Shown here: positions 48,934 to 58,416 of the stretch, one piece after another
Numbering within the stretch: the first letter of the stretch is position 1
How the letters are laid out: every line of letters starts with the position of its first letter
Source of the DNA: Stygiobacter sp.
Lineage (GTDB): Bacteria > Pseudomonadota > Alphaproteobacteria > Rhodospirillales > Magnetospirillaceae
Direction of reading: 5' to 3'
DNA length: 64,000 nt
Assembly (NCBI GenBank): GCA_006218045.1
Contig: VBWB01000016.1
Coordinates: 144,929-208,928, forward strand
Position numbers and translations under genes: made by a program
The notes under the pieces: model-generated
What the model saw: the letters and a program-made list of their open reading frames with translations, nothing else
Database searches by the model: none
What the model was told of the DNA's origin: nothing

Positions 48934-49413
48934 ATGACCCGCGCTACCGCCCTGCACCCTGCCGGCACTTGGTCCCGATCAGCGCAAGCCGGCACCGTCA
49001 CCTTGGCCGCCGCCGACCGCCACCGCCGCCGGGTCATGCTGACTGGCGACGACGGCGCGCCGTTCCTGCTGGATTTACCCCGCGCCCAGCAAATGAAGGA
49101 TGGCGACGGGCTGGAATTGGAGACTGGCGGCTTCCTCCGGGTGGTGGCGGCCCCCGAGGAGGTCATCGACATTTCCTGCCGCACCGAGGCCGAACTGGCC
49201 CGCATCTCCTGGCATATCGGCAACCGTCACGTGCCGGTACAGATCTTGCCCAAGCGGACACTTCGGGTAAGCATGGATCACGTGCTGATGACCCTGCTGG
49301 AAGGCCAGGGCGTGCAAGCGTGGCGACGCCGGGCGCCGTTTCAGCCGGAACCGGGCGCCTATGACCCGCATGGCCTGATCGATGCCCCCGCGCCCGTGGT
49401 GCGGCGGGCATGA
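48934..49413 (+). CDS. ureE: Urease accessory protein UreE
   Basis: The protein has the UreE peptide-binding N-domain (RRRVMLTGDDGAPFLLDLP) and the metal-binding C-domain with AWHIGNRH-like SWHIGNRHVPVQI and DHVL. The usual His-rich tail is absent; it ends FQPEPGAYDPHGL. It delivers nickel. The ATG at 48934 is chosen; a GTG at 48922 is possible. It overlaps ureF by 4 bp. Two repeats separate it from ureC. Confidence 0.92.
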   Translation: MTRATALHPAGTWSRSAQAGTVTLAAADRHRRRVMLTGDDGAPFLLDLPRAQQMKDGDGLELETGGFLRVVAAPEEVIDISCRTEAELARISWHIGNRHVPVQILPKRTLRVSMDHVLMTLLEGQGVQAWRRRAPFQPEPGAYDPHGLIDAPAPVVRRA

Positions 49414-50087
49414 CCGCCCTGCTGCGGCTGATGACCTGGCTGTCGCCGGCCTTTCCGGTGGGTGGCTTCAGCTATTCGCACGGGCTTGAGCGGGCGGTGG
49501 AAGCCGGTCTGGTCTCCGACCGCGACAGTCTGATCCGATGGCTGGAAACCGTTCTGCGCCACGGCACCGGGCGGGCCGATGCTGGCTTGCTGCTGGAAGC
49601 CATGCGCGCCCATGCCGATGCCGAGCGCCTGGACCGATTGGTGGACTTGGCCGATTCCCTGCGCGGATCGGCGGAACTGGCGCTGGAATCAGCGGCGCAA
49701 GGCACCGCCTTTGTCGCCACCATCGCCGCCGCCTGGCCCGATCCGTGGCTGGACCAGTGGCGAATTCGATTGAAACAGAGAAACCGGCAGCCGGCCTATG
49801 CGGTGGCGGTGGGCGTCATCGCCGCCCGCGCTGAAATCGCCGAGACGGACGCTTTGTCAGCCACCTTGCAGGCTTTCGCCGCCAATCTGGTGTCGGCGGC
49901 GATCCGGCTGGTGCCGCTGGGCCAGACCGACGGCCAGCGCGCCATGGCGGCGCTGGAACCGGTGATCGAACAGGCGGCGGGCTTGGCCCTGAGCCGTCCG
50001 TTTTCCGATCTGGGCAGCGCCACCGCCATGGTCGATTGGTGCAGCCTGACCCACGAAACCCAATATACGAGGTTGTTCAGATCATGA
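49410..50087 (+). CDS. ureF: Urease accessory protein UreF
   Basis: The 225-aa helical protein has [18 protein letters not shown] at residues 9-26 and [13 protein letters not shown] in the C-terminal half, both diagnostic. UreF gates UreG GTPase on the UreD-urease complex. It overlaps ureE and ureG by 4 bp each. Confidence 0.95.
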   Translation: MTALLRLMTWLSPAFPVGGFSYSHGLERAVEAGLVSDRDSLIRWLETVLRHGTGRADAGLLLEAMRAHADAERLDRLVDLADSLRGSAELALESAAQGTAFVATIAAAWPDPWLDQWRIRLKQRNRQPAYAVAVGVIAARAEIAETDALSATLQAFAANLVSAAIRLVPLGQTDGQRAMAALEPVIEQAAGLALSRPFSDLGSATAMVDWCSLTHETQYTRLFRS

Positions 50088-50689
50088 GCGCATTCCGCGT
50101 CGGCATCGGCGGGCCGGTGGGGTCGGGCAAGACCGCCCTGACCCTGGCCCTGTGTCTGCATTTCCGCGATCACTACGACATCGCCGCCATCACCAACGAC
50201 GTCTACACCCGCGAGGATTGCGAGTTCCTGACCAAAAACGGGGCGCTCGCGCCCGACCGCATCCTGGGGGTGGAAACCGGCGGTTGCCCCCATACCGCCA
50301 TCCGCGAGGATGCGTCGATCAATCTGGCGGCGGTGGACGAAATGCATGATCGCCATCCCGGTCTGGAATTGCTGCTGATCGAATCGGGCGGCGACAATTT
50401 GACCGCCACCTTCAGCCCGGAACTGGCCGACATCACCCTTTACGTCATCGACGTGGCGGCGGGCGACAAGCTGCCCAGGAAGGGCGGCCCCGGCATCACC
50501 CGGTCGGACCTGTTGATCATCAACAAGACCGACCTGGCTCCACTGGTCGGGGCCAGCCTGGAGGTGATGGAGCGCGACAGCCGCAAGATGCGGGGCCAGC
50601 GTCCTTTCGTTTTCTCCAACATGAAAACCGGCGCCGGACTGCCCGAGATCGCTGGCTTCATCGTCAAGGCCGGCGGATTACGGCCCTGA
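50084..50689 (+). CDS. ureG: Urease accessory GTPase UreG
   Basis: The 201-aa protein has the P-loop GPVGSGKTA, the [13 protein letters not shown] block, the metal-binding [15 protein letters not shown] and the guanine motif NKTDL. It hydrolyses GTP to drive nickel insertion. It is the last gene of the urea operon and is convergent with the TPR gene 33 bp away. Confidence 0.97.
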   Translation: MSAFRVGIGGPVGSGKTALTLALCLHFRDHYDIAAITNDVYTREDCEFLTKNGALAPDRILGVETGGCPHTAIREDASINLAAVDEMHDRHPGLELLLIESGGDNLTATFSPELADITLYVIDVAAGDKLPRKGGPGITRSDLLIINKTDLAPLVGASLEVMERDSRKMRGQRPFVFSNMKTGAGLPEIAGFIVKAGGLRP

Positions 50690-50722
50690 GTCGGTGCGGA
50701 AGCGGAAGCGTTTTCCTCTCGC

Positions 50723-51769
50723 CTATGCCTGCCCCTTGGCCTGCTCCAACACGCCCATCAGGTGGTCGCGCTGGCCCAGGATGTTCTCGGCCTGCTCGGT
50801 ATGCCCCAAGGTGTTGAGGATGGAAGCGAAGGTTTCCAGGGTCGGTACCAGCGGCCCCAGGGCGCTGGCCGGGTCGATCTTGGCCTGTTCCTGGAACACG
50901 CCCACCGCTTCCACCGCCGCGTCCAGGGCTTCGGCATCGGCATGGGCCTCGTGCTGGCGGCTGGCCAGATTGGCCAGGGACTGGGCCAGGAACAGACGAT
51001 ACTGATCGGCATCGGCTTCGGCCAGGGCGCGGGCCAGTTCGGCGGCTTCCTCCACCAGCGGCAACGATTCGCCATAGAAACCGTCGCGGCTCTTGGCGAA
51101 GGCGCCCTGTTGCAGGGTCAGGGCCAACAGGTGATGCACCGCCATGGGCACCCGATCTTCCGGGAAGACTTCCGCCGTCATCCGGCGCACGGCGATGGCT
51201 TCTTCCCACAATCCGCCTTCGGCCAGGGCCATGGCGTTGCGGTGCAAGGCGTCGACCATGATGCCGAGGAAGGAATAAAGCGCCTCGCCGCCATCACGGA
51301 AGGTTTCCACCGCCTGACCCAATTCGTCGATGGCGCGCAAGCTTTGCCCTGCCCGCCACGACCGGCCCGACTGGTTCATCAGGGTCGAGACCAGAACGAA
51401 ACGAGCCTCGGCCGGGGCGGTGTCGATCGCCCGCTTGCCCAGGGCCAAGGCCTCGTCGCCGGCCAACCGGGCCTCATCGTCGCGCCCCAGATCGGACAGG
51501 CGATTGGACATGTTGTTGAGCGCCGAGGCCAGATGGACGGCGAAGGTGCCGACATCGCTGTCGGTCAGCAGGCGCAGATGGTCGACGCCCTCGATGGAGG
51601 CGGCCAGGGCGCGCTCCATCTCGCCGGCTTCCGACAATTTGGCGGCCAGGGCCAGTTGCGCCTCGGCGAAGGCGGGGATCAAGGCCGGCGGCTCGGCCTC
51701 GACCGCGGCGCGGTGGCTGGCGATGACGTCGCGCAACTCGGCCACGTCCATGCTGGTGAAATCGGTCAT
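50723..51769 (-). CDS. TPR-repeat protein of unknown function
   Basis: The 348-aa all-helical, alanine-rich protein has repeated tetratricopeptide-like units (ALASALNNMSNRLSDLGRDDEARL, FLAQSLANLASRQHEA). There is no signal peptide or enzyme motif. TPR proteins mediate protein contacts; the partner is unknown. The ATG at 51769 has AGGAG upstream; a longer frame from 51796 is less likely. Confidence 0.75.
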   Translation of the reverse strand: MTDFTSMDVAELRDVIASHRAAVEAEPPALIPAFAEAQLALAAKLSEAGEMERALAASIEGVDHLRLLTDSDVGTFAVHLASALNNMSNRLSDLGRDDEARLAGDEALALGKRAIDTAPAEARFVLVSTLMNQSGRSWRAGQSLRAIDELGQAVETFRDGGEALYSFLGIMVDALHRNAMALAEGGLWEEAIAVRRMTAEVFPEDRVPMAVHHLLALTLQQGAFAKSRDGFYGESLPLVEEAAELARALAEADADQYRLFLAQSLANLASRQHEAHADAEALDAAVEAVGVFQEQAKIDPASALGPLVPTLETFASILNTLGHTEQAENILGQRDHLMGVLEQAKGQA

Positions 51770-51843
51770 CTGGGCACTCCTGTCACAGGTGTTCACATCC
51801 CCACGACCACGGCCATCAGGAGCGACGATATCAAGAGGGAAGG

Positions 51844-52644
51844 TCAGCAGCCGCGCTTGGGCAATGCCTCGACCGAATCAAGCCGGCCCTTCAGGCTGAA
51901 GCTTTTGAAGGTCTGGACGATTTCCTGAGCCACCCCGTTGGGGTGATAGGCCAGCGACATCTCGAAATTGGGCACTTCCTCGGGGCTGGACACCGGGAAG
52001 AAGGCCAGATGCATGGGCCAATGCGGCGTGCCCAGCAAGGCCGACACCGGCTTGGCCGGCAAAGCCTGGCTTTGCTTGCCGATCAGGGCATTGACCTCGT
52101 AAGGGCCATCCAGGCCGGAGCCGTCGAACACCACCCGCCAGAACGACCGTCCGCCGCTTTGCGCGTGATCGATCAGCCGCAAAGTGTGCTCGGTCGGGAA
52201 CAAAGTGCCCTTGGGCAGGGGCAAAGTCATGGGCTCGGGCCGGGAGAAACGGGCGGTGCCGCCCTGGCCCTTGCCCTTGAGGTCGGCATGGCCCTCGACG
52301 TCCTCGGTCACCTGACCGTCGCGGGTATTGCGCATGCGGAAGCGATAGTGCAGCCCGTCCTTGGATTCCCAGGTGATGAAATCGGTCGCCGACAGCGCCT
52401 GCCCGCCCTCGGTATAGGCATAGGTGATGGCGATGCGGTTTTCCACCACCCAGCCGTCGCAGGTATCCTCGAACTGATAGCTCATGGTGCCGCTGGCGGC
52501 GGCGATGCCGGAGCCGGGCTTGGTGGTCGACAGCCCCATGGAATAGACGGCCCGATGCGGCGCCAGATCGGCCGGACCGGCCAGGGCTTGCCCCGCCGCC
52601 GTCACGACCACCACGGCCACAGCCATCCGCACGCCACGCACCAT
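51844..52644 (-). CDS. Periplasmic EipB-family protein (DUF1849)
   Basis: A signal peptide (ending QALA) precedes LAPHRAVYSMGL, GTMSYQFEDTCDGW and TDFITWESKDGLHYRFR, the pattern of EipB/DUF1849, a beta-spiral protein tied to envelope integrity in Brucella and other alphaproteobacteria. Cysteines in DTCDGW and in the last residues (KRGC) match the conserved disulfide. The ATG at 52644 follows GGAGG. It is a single gene. The family call is from memory of its motifs. Confidence 0.82.
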   Translation of the reverse strand: MVRGVRMAVAVVVVTAAGQALAGPADLAPHRAVYSMGLSTTKPGSGIAAASGTMSYQFEDTCDGWVVENRIAITYAYTEGGQALSATDFITWESKDGLHYRFRMRNTRDGQVTEDVEGHADLKGKGQGGTARFSRPEPMTLPLPKGTLFPTEHTLRLIDHAQSGGRSFWRVVFDGSGLDGPYEVNALIGKQSQALPAKPVSALLGTPHWPMHLAFFPVSSPEEVPNFEMSLAYHPNGVAQEIVQTFKSFSLKGRLDSVEALPKRGC

Positions 52645-52869
52645 CAGGAACCTCCAAGACAAAGTGACCGCATTATACATGGCACCGCACCAACCACCAG
52701 CAATGTATGTGCCGGTTTATTTTGCCGCCCATCCGGCATTTTCTGCCCAGCGACCGGCAGGAATTGCCCGTCCTCGTCGCCGTTTTAGCGGCATTCCCCG
52801 CCTTGGCCTTGGCACGAAGCATGCAAAGTACCCTGTCGAAGTGTTGCGAACACGACACGGAGGATGGGA

Positions 52870-53157
52870 ATGACCTTCGACTTTACCCCCGACTGGCAGG
52901 ACAGCCTAGCCAGCCAAAGCGCCGACGAAACCACCATGGTTTCCCTGCGCCCGCATTCCGGCCCGGCCAAGCCCAAGGCACCGCCCCACCCCAGCAACAG
53001 CGAACTGGCCGAATTGGTCCATGAATTGTTCACCGAAGGCACCCTGAGCTGGGACCAGTTGCAGTCCCTGTCCCGTGTCGCCGAGTTGAAGCCCATGCTG
53101 GAGCCGACCATCGCCGCCATTCCCAGTGTCCGCCGGGTTTCCGGCCACCGCCGATGA
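52870..53157 (+). CDS. Small hypothetical protein A of a tandem related pair
   Basis: The protein is about 95 aa and has a disordered, proline-rich middle. It shares with the next gene product the motif ELVHELFTEGTLSWDQLQ..AELKP (there AEIAHELYLEGSLRWEEYQ..SELHP). The ATG at 52870 sits 6 bp after GGAGG; the ATG at 52864 abuts it and is too close. It overlaps the next gene by 4 bp. The function is unknown. Confidence 0.7.
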   Translation: MTFDFTPDWQDSLASQSADETTMVSLRPHSGPAKPKAPPHPSNSELAELVHELFTEGTLSWDQLQSLSRVAELKPMLEPTIAAIPSVRRVSGHRR

Positions 53158-53609
53158 GCTTCATCCGCACTTGGTTTAAACGCGCACCCAACCCCACCGA
53201 CAGGGATTTCGCCATGGCCCCCATGATGCAGACCGCCCGCCACGACACCGCCCCCATCCTGGCCCTGCCGGCACCGCGCGCCCAGGTGCGCGCCCGCTAC
53301 GACCTGCGTAACGTCAGCCCGCGCCAATATGCGGAAATCGCCCACGAACTGTATCTGGAAGGGTCTTTGCGCTGGGAGGAATACCAGTGGATCGGCTTCC
53401 CCAGCGAATTGCACCCCGATTACGACACCACCATCGGCGCCCTGATCGGCGAGCGGGCCGACCCCGACCGCCCACGCGACATGCTGGCGGCCATGGAGAG
53501 CCACGTGGATTTCATCCGCCGCTACCAAAGCGGCGAGGATGGCGGTTTCTGGCGGGCCGAGCGCGCCCTGGATGTGCTGCGCCGCCAGAGCGAACCGCGC
53601 TGGGCGTGA
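53154..53609 (+). CDS. Hypothetical protein B of the tandem related pair
   Basis: The 151-aa protein has YAEIAHELYLEGSLRWEEYQ near residue 60, related to the preceding product, and an extra C-terminal helix-rich section. The N-terminus is basic. It is translationally coupled to the previous gene and followed by a strong terminator, so the two form a small operon. I do not recognise the family. Confidence 0.75.
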   Translation: MSFIRTWFKRAPNPTDRDFAMAPMMQTARHDTAPILALPAPRAQVRARYDLRNVSPRQYAEIAHELYLEGSLRWEEYQWIGFPSELHPDYDTTIGALIGERADPDRPRDMLAAMESHVDFIRRYQSGEDGGFWRAERALDVLRRQSEPRWA

Positions 53610-53625
53610 TCGGCACCGCCACGCC

Positions 53626-53659
53626 AAAGCCGCCACCTTGCAGAGGATGGCGGCTTTTT
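53626..53659. terminator. Intrinsic terminator
   Basis: AAAGCCGCCA (53626-53635) pairs with TGGCGGCTTT (53648-53657), followed by TT. The A-run on the left arm makes it usable in both directions between convergent genes. Confidence 0.87.
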
Positions 53660-53680
53660 CATGCCCGCAACGACCGTATC

Positions 53681-54094
53681 TCAGTACAGATAGTTGAGCA
53701 CGCTGCCCGGCCGCACGGAACCGGGTGTGGTCACCCGCATGTTGTGCTCATAGGTGCCGACGCCCCGCATGACGTAATCCATGAACACATTGGCGGACTC
53801 GCCGCCGGAGATCTCGTCGGCCAACTCGGCGCGGAAACTCGATGCCGCCCTGGCCATGAACGGCGTGCCCTGGCGATCAGGGTCGCGATGCTCGGAAAAG
53901 CCGAAATCCAACTCTTCGTCGTAACGCAGCAAGCGATTGTCGCTGACCCCGACCTGAGTGGAAAAACCGGCCGCTTCCGCAGGGCCGCCCGATACCGACG
54001 CGACATTGCGACCACCCGACGCGGGGCGGGCTGTCGCCGCCGCCGCCATGCCGGGCGTCGCTAACGCCGAGACTTTGTTGGTACCGAGTGCCAT
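53681..54094 (-). CDS. Hypothetical protein, 137 aa
   Basis: The protein starts MALGTNKVSALATPGMAA, is low-complexity for 40 residues, then has an ordered part with FMARAASSFRAELADEI and VMRGVGTYEHNMRVTTPG, ending NYLY. There is no signal peptide or membrane helix. Codon use is native. The family is not recognised. It is single and convergent with the small-protein pair. Confidence 0.7.
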   Translation of the reverse strand: MALGTNKVSALATPGMAAAATARPASGGRNVASVSGGPAEAAGFSTQVGVSDNRLLRYDEELDFGFSEHRDPDRQGTPFMARAASSFRAELADEISGGESANVFMDYVMRGVGTYEHNMRVTTPGSVRPGSVLNYLY

Positions 54095-54181
54095 ACTATT
54101 TGTTCCCGTTTCGTCCCAAAAGATACACGTGGACGAAGTCTAAACTAACCCAACCCTGAATATACCTTTAAGGTGGGGGTA

Positions 54182-54196
54182 GAATCCATTGGATTC
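54182..54196. promoter_or_regulatory. Dyad GAATCCA-T-TGGATTC upstream of phaC
   Basis: A perfect 7-bp inverted repeat with a 1-nt centre, 129 bp before the PHA synthase start in an AT-richer stretch. It could be an operator. No regulator is identified. Confidence 0.35.
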
Positions 54197-54324
54197 GTGC
54201 TTGGCCGACGAATGTTTTGCCCTGCCCCCACCCCATCTCGCAATTGCAAAATCTTCATACATGGGTATCGACGGGCAGGCATATAATAGGCGAGTTATTT
54301 TCGTCACCAAAGGGGCCAGGGACC

Positions 54325-56211
54325 ATGAACGAGATTCGCACTTCGCGCCGCCAGTCGACGGCGGAACCGCAGCCGGATGGCACCACTCACCCGGTTCCCA
54401 CAAGCGCCCCCACACCGCCCCCCATCCATGTCAACCCGGTGCACCAGATGCTGGCCCTGCCCATGGGCGCCGAGCAGTTCCGCACCCCGTTCCCCATCTT
54501 CACCGAAAGCACCGACCGGCTGATGCATGCGATGCAGGGGCGCTATACCAACGCCCTGTCGCCGGCCTCGCTGCTGCTGGCCTATCTGGACTGGCTGGTG
54601 CATCTGGCCAATTCGCCCGGCAAGGTGGGGGAAATGGCCCAGAACGCCCTGTCCAAGGCGCTGCCCCTGGCCCGCTTCACCGCCGATTCGCTGATGGGCC
54701 GCACCGATCCCGACCCCTTCGTGCCCTTGGCCCAGGATTCCCGCTTCGCCAGCGAAGGCTGGCAGAAATTCCCCTACAACGTCATGAGCCAGGCTTTCCT
54801 GTACACCGAGCAATGGTGGCACTACGCCACCACCAATGTGCGCGGCGTCGGCAGGCACCGCCAGAACGTGGTGGAATTCACCGCCCGGCAATTGCTCGAC
54901 ATGATGTCGCCGGCCAATTTCTTCCTGACCAATCCCGACGTCATCAAGATCACCACCGAGCAGAACGGCCAAAATCTGGTGCGCGGCCTGCAAAACCTGT
55001 CCGACGACATCATGCGCAACCTGACCGGTCGCGATTACGCCAAGGACGAGAAGTTCCAGGTGGGCAAGGGCGTCGCCTGCACGCCGGGCAAGGTCGTCTT
55101 CCGCAACAAGCTGATCGAGCTGATCCAGTACACGCCGACCACCGACAGCGTCCACGCCGAACCCATCCTGATCGTACCGGCCTGGATCATGAAATATTAC
55201 ATCCTCGACCTGTCGCCGGCCAATTCCATGGTCAAGTGGCTGGTGTCCCAGGGCCACACGGTCTTCGTCATCTCGTGGAAGAATCCGGGCGCCGAGGACC
55301 GCGACATGGGCATGGCCGATTACCGCCGTCTGGGGGTGATGGCGGCGCTCGACGCCATCAACGCCGTCGTGCCGGGGCAAAAGGTCCACGGTGCCGGCTA
55401 TTGCCTGGGCGGCACGCTGTTGTCCATCGCCGCCGCCGCCATGGCGCGTGAAGGCGACGACCGCTTGGCCTCGGTGACGCTGCTGGCGGCGCAGACCGAT
55501 TTCGAGGATGCCGGCGAGATCATGCTGTTCATCGACGAAAGCCAGGTCACCTATCTGGAAGACGTCATGTGGGACCAGGGCTATCTGGACACCAAGCAGA
55601 TGGCCGGTGCCTTCCAGATGCTCAGGTCCAACGATCTGGTGTGGTCGCGCATGATCCGCCAGTACCTGTTGGGCGAAACCGACACCGCCAACGACCTGAT
55701 GGCGTGGAATTCCGACGCCACCCGCCTGCCCTACAAGATGCACACCGAATATCTGCGCCGGCTGTTCCTCAACAACATGCTGTCCAAGGGACGCTACACC
55801 GTCGAGGGCCGTCCCATCGCGCTGACCGACATCCGCGCCCCCATCTGCGCGGTGGGCACCACCAAGGACCACGTGGCACCATGGAAGTCGGTCTACAAGA
55901 TCGGCATCCTGTCTGACACCGACGTCACCTTCATCCTGGCCAGCGGCGGCCACAATGCCGGCATCGTCTCGGAACCCGGCCACAAGGGCCGCTCCTACCA
56001 GATCGCCACCCGCGCCGATGCCGACAAATACGTCGATCCCGACACCTGGGCCATGGTCACCCCCAAGCAGCAGGGATCGTGGTGGGAGCCGTGGCAGCAA
56101 TGGCTGGTCGCCAACTCGTCCGGCCAGATCGCCCCGCCCACCATGGGCGCCCCCGATGCCGGCTATCCGCCCATCGCCGCCGCCCCCGGTGCCTATGTTC
56201 TGATGCCTTGA
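54325..56211 (+). CDS. phaC: Polyhydroxyalkanoate synthase, class I type
   Basis: The 628-aa protein has the PhaC N-terminal domain (NPVHQMLALPM, SRFASEGWQKFPYN) and an alpha/beta-hydrolase core with the lipase-like box GYCLGG (C360), the TKDHVAPW aspartate and the GGHNAG histidine: the complete triad. PAWIMKYYILDLSP and FVISWKNP are also typical. It polymerises 3-hydroxyacyl-CoA into storage granules. The ATG at 54325 follows AGGGGCCAGGG. No phaA or phaB is near. Confidence 0.95.
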   Translation: MNEIRTSRRQSTAEPQPDGTTHPVPTSAPTPPPIHVNPVHQMLALPMGAEQFRTPFPIFTESTDRLMHAMQGRYTNALSPASLLLAYLDWLVHLANSPGKVGEMAQNALSKALPLARFTADSLMGRTDPDPFVPLAQDSRFASEGWQKFPYNVMSQAFLYTEQWWHYATTNVRGVGRHRQNVVEFTARQLLDMMSPANFFLTNPDVIKITTEQNGQNLVRGLQNLSDDIMRNLTGRDYAKDEKFQVGKGVACTPGKVVFRNKLIELIQYTPTTDSVHAEPILIVPAWIMKYYILDLSPANSMVKWLVSQGHTVFVISWKNPGAEDRDMGMADYRRLGVMAALDAINAVVPGQKVHGAGYCLGGTLLSIAAAAMAREGDDRLASVTLLAAQTDFEDAGEIMLFIDESQVTYLEDVMWDQGYLDTKQMAGAFQMLRSNDLVWSRMIRQYLLGETDTANDLMAWNSDATRLPYKMHTEYLRRLFLNNMLSKGRYTVEGRPIALTDIRAPICAVGTTKDHVAPWKSVYKIGILSDTDVTFILASGGHNAGIVSEPGHKGRSYQIATRADADKYVDPDTWAMVTPKQQGSWWEPWQQWLVANSSGQIAPPTMGAPDAGYPPIAAAPGAYVLMP

Positions 56212-56239
56212 TAGAAAGCATTAACCATTGCCGTGTTCT

Positions 56240-56270
56240 ACTGCCTGTTGGAGTCACTCCAACAGGCAGT
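56240..56270. repeat. Perfect 31-bp palindrome between phaC and fliN
   Basis: Two 15-bp arms (ACTGCCTGTTGGAGT and its complement) meet at one central base. There is no T-run after it. It can act as a phaC terminator or a protein site just upstream of fliN. Confidence 0.8.
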
Positions 56271-56283
56271 AAGGCGGCGACAA

Positions 56284-56556
56284 ATGGCTAACGACGACAC
56301 CATGGTAGGGGCCAAGCACCAGGAAGCGGTTTACGGCGTCAACGTCGAGTGCATCGCCGTGTTGGGGACCGCCAATCTGCCCATCGCCCAGTTGCTGAAG
56401 CTGGGTCGTGGCGCGGTGGTGGAACTGGACCGCAAGGTCAACGACCCCGTTGACCTGTACGTCAACCGCAAGCACATCGCCCGGGCGGAAGTGGTGGTGG
56501 TGGAAGACCATCTGGCCGTCACCGTCACCGAGGTGCTGAAGCGCGCCGCCGACTAG
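56284..56556 (+). CDS. fliN: FliN-type flagellar motor switch protein
   Basis: The 90-aa SpoA-domain protein contains LPIAQLLKLGRGAVVELDRK and VDLYVNRKHIARAEVVVVED, the core of FliN. It forms the C-ring that CheY-P acts on. No other flagellar gene lies here, so it is an isolated or second copy. The ATG at 56284 follows AAGGCGG; the longer frame from 56233 runs through the palindrome and is rejected. Confidence 0.9.
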   Translation: MANDDTMVGAKHQEAVYGVNVECIAVLGTANLPIAQLLKLGRGAVVELDRKVNDPVDLYVNRKHIARAEVVVVEDHLAVTVTEVLKRAAD

Positions 56557-56557
56557 A

Positions 56558-56584
56558 GCATTTTCACGCGAAACGTGAATATGC
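56558..56584. terminator. Hairpin after fliN
   Basis: GCATTTTCACG pairs with CGTGAATATGC with one mismatch around CGAAA, immediately after the stop. There is no T-run. It resembles a common alphaproteobacterial intergenic repeat. Confidence 0.5.
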
Positions 56585-56674
56585 GATAAGCCCGAGTGGC
56601 GTCTGAACGGCCCGGCACGGGCCATTTGTATGACTTGGACTTGTTTCCGTTCACTCCCAGGAAATCCATACACC

Positions 56675-57331
56675 ATGAAATTCTTCATCGACACCGCCGA
56701 GGTCGCCGAAATCGAAGCCCTGGCCGATACCGGTCTGGTTGACGGCGTCACCACCAATCCGTCCCTGATCGCCAAGTCCGGCCGCAACATCCTGGACGTC
56801 ATCTGCGAGATCTGCGACATCGTCCCCGGCCCGGTTTCCGCCGAAGTGGGCGCCACCGATTTCGCCACCATGCTGGCCGAGGGCCGCAAGCTGCGCGACC
56901 TGCGCCCCAACGTCACCGTCAAGGTGCCGCTGACCATGGACGGCCTCAAGGTGTGCAAGGTGCTGTCGGATGAAGGCACCCTGGTCAACGTCACCCTGTG
57001 CTTTTCCGCCAATCAGGCCATCCTGGCCGCCAAGGCCGGCGCCGCCTTCGTCTCGCCCTTCGTCGGGCGTCTGGACGATATCGGCCAGGACGGCATGCAG
57101 CTGATTTCCGACATCGTCGAAATCTATGGCCAATACCCCGATTTCACCACCGACGTGCTGGTGGCCAGCGTGCGCAACCCCATGCATGTCACCGATGCCG
57201 CCCGTCTGGGCGCCCATGTGGTGACCATGCCGCCGTCCATCCTGAAGCAGATGTACGGTCATGTGCTGACCGACAAGGGCCTGGCGGCGTTCTGCGCCGA
57301 TTGGGCCAAGACCGGCCAGAGCATCCTTTAA
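56675..57331 (+). CDS. tal: Transaldolase (small, TalC/fructose-6-phosphate aldolase group)
   Basis: The 218-aa protein starts [16 protein letters not shown] and has [12 protein letters not shown], the catalytic lysine K83 in VTVKVPLT, and [16 protein letters not shown]. The short form is typical of TalC-type transaldolases. It exchanges three-carbon units in the non-oxidative pentose phosphate pathway. The ATG at 56675 follows CCCAGGAAA. Confidence 0.93.
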   Translation: MKFFIDTAEVAEIEALADTGLVDGVTTNPSLIAKSGRNILDVICEICDIVPGPVSAEVGATDFATMLAEGRKLRDLRPNVTVKVPLTMDGLKVCKVLSDEGTLVNVTLCFSANQAILAAKAGAAFVSPFVGRLDDIGQDGMQLISDIVEIYGQYPDFTTDVLVASVRNPMHVTDAARLGAHVVTMPPSILKQMYGHVLTDKGLAAFCADWAKTGQSIL

Positions 57332-57374
57332 TTCAGGCTGCGGAAAAACTCGGCCCATCTCCCCTGCGATTCGT

Positions 57375-57392
57375 CCCCCCCCCCCCCCCCCC
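57375..57392. repeat. Run of 18 cytosines
   Basis: An uninterrupted C-tract in the gap between the transaldolase and the glycosyltransferase gene. No gene spans it. It may vary in length between cells or be a sequencing weak point. Confidence 0.9.
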
Positions 57393-57444
57393 GGCCATGT
57401 TGGGACAATATCGCGAACTTTTTCCTATCCAACTCGCACACCGT

Positions 57445-58416
57445 TCAGCCCGCAACCGTCTCAATCAGTTCCCGCCAGCGCCGACCGATAACCTGGGGGG
57501 CGAAACGGGTGTCAATATAGGCTTGCCCCGCCGCCACTCGCTCCTGTGCCTTCTTTGGATTGGCGAGCAGCCATTCGACCGCCTCAACGAAATTGTCGGA
57601 ACAATAGCTGTAATCGGCCAGTTCCTGATATTGCGGCAACGGTGAAACCAGTGCGAAGCGCCCCGCATGAATGGCGCAAACCAGCCGGTTATGCCCCTTA
57701 ACCATATCTTTTTTCTCAATCTGGCTGGGGATCACCACGGCATCAGACCAAGCAATGGCTTTTCTCTGGTTAGCTTCCGACCATTGCAGTGTTTTCACCT
57801 GAATGTCGACCTTGACCGCAGGGAGGCCTATCAACATGGGCAGAACCAGATCAGGTCGATTACAGACGACCAAAAGGCATATACTGAATGGCTGATCGGC
57901 AATCTGAGTGAGAAAGATTAGAAGCCCACTCAAATTAGAGGCGTGACCAAACCAAACGAGATTCAATGTCTTGCCTGCTGGTTCCTTGGGAGAGCAACGC
58001 AATCCCTCGTAGGGCTCCTCTATTAAATGGGGCTCAACAGAGAAATACCGCACAAACTCATCCCGCATCGCCTTGGTTTGCACAACACAAGCTGAAGATA
58101 ATTGCGCCAGCTTCTTGTTGAAGTTTTTATCGAAATGCCAATCGCCAAACCCTGATATGACCTTTCGTCCCCTACCGACCGCGGCTTGACCCAGCTTGGT
58201 CAAACTGCCATCGAAATCCTTGCCGAAAATCAGAATCTTTTGCCGGTGAGCGGAAAGAAAACCATTGGCCGAAGAATAGGCCTTGTGGCCGACCACGCTC
58301 CCCCCAACCTCAGCTGCCGGGTGGGCGATCATGTAGCGTGCCCCGGCATTCGTCATATCCAGTCGCTTGCCAAACGGCACCCAACAAACGTCTTTGCTAA
58401 AATCAACAGCAGGCAT
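57445..58416 (-). CDS. Glycosyltransferase-like protein
   Basis: The 323-aa protein has a Rossmann-type half with NLVWFGHASNLSGLL, a UDP-sugar-like region SDAVVIPSQIEKKDMVKGHNR, and a C-terminal EAVEWLLANPKKAQERV helix. The order resembles GT4/GT-B enzymes, but the N-domain is divergent. The base composition is more AT-rich than neighbours, suggesting transfer. The ATG at 58416 has GGAG upstream; the frame extends to 58458. The acceptor is unknown. Confidence 0.7.
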   Translation of the reverse strand: MPAVDFSKDVCWVPFGKRLDMTNAGARYMIAHPAAEVGGSVVGHKAYSSANGFLSAHRQKILIFGKDFDGSLTKLGQAAVGRGRKVISGFGDWHFDKNFNKKLAQLSSACVVQTKAMRDEFVRYFSVEPHLIEEPYEGLRCSPKEPAGKTLNLVWFGHASNLSGLLIFLTQIADQPFSICLLVVCNRPDLVLPMLIGLPAVKVDIQVKTLQWSEANQRKAIAWSDAVVIPSQIEKKDMVKGHNRLVCAIHAGRFALVSPLPQYQELADYSYCSDNFVEAVEWLLANPKKAQERVAAGQAYIDTRFAPQVIGRRWRELIETVAG

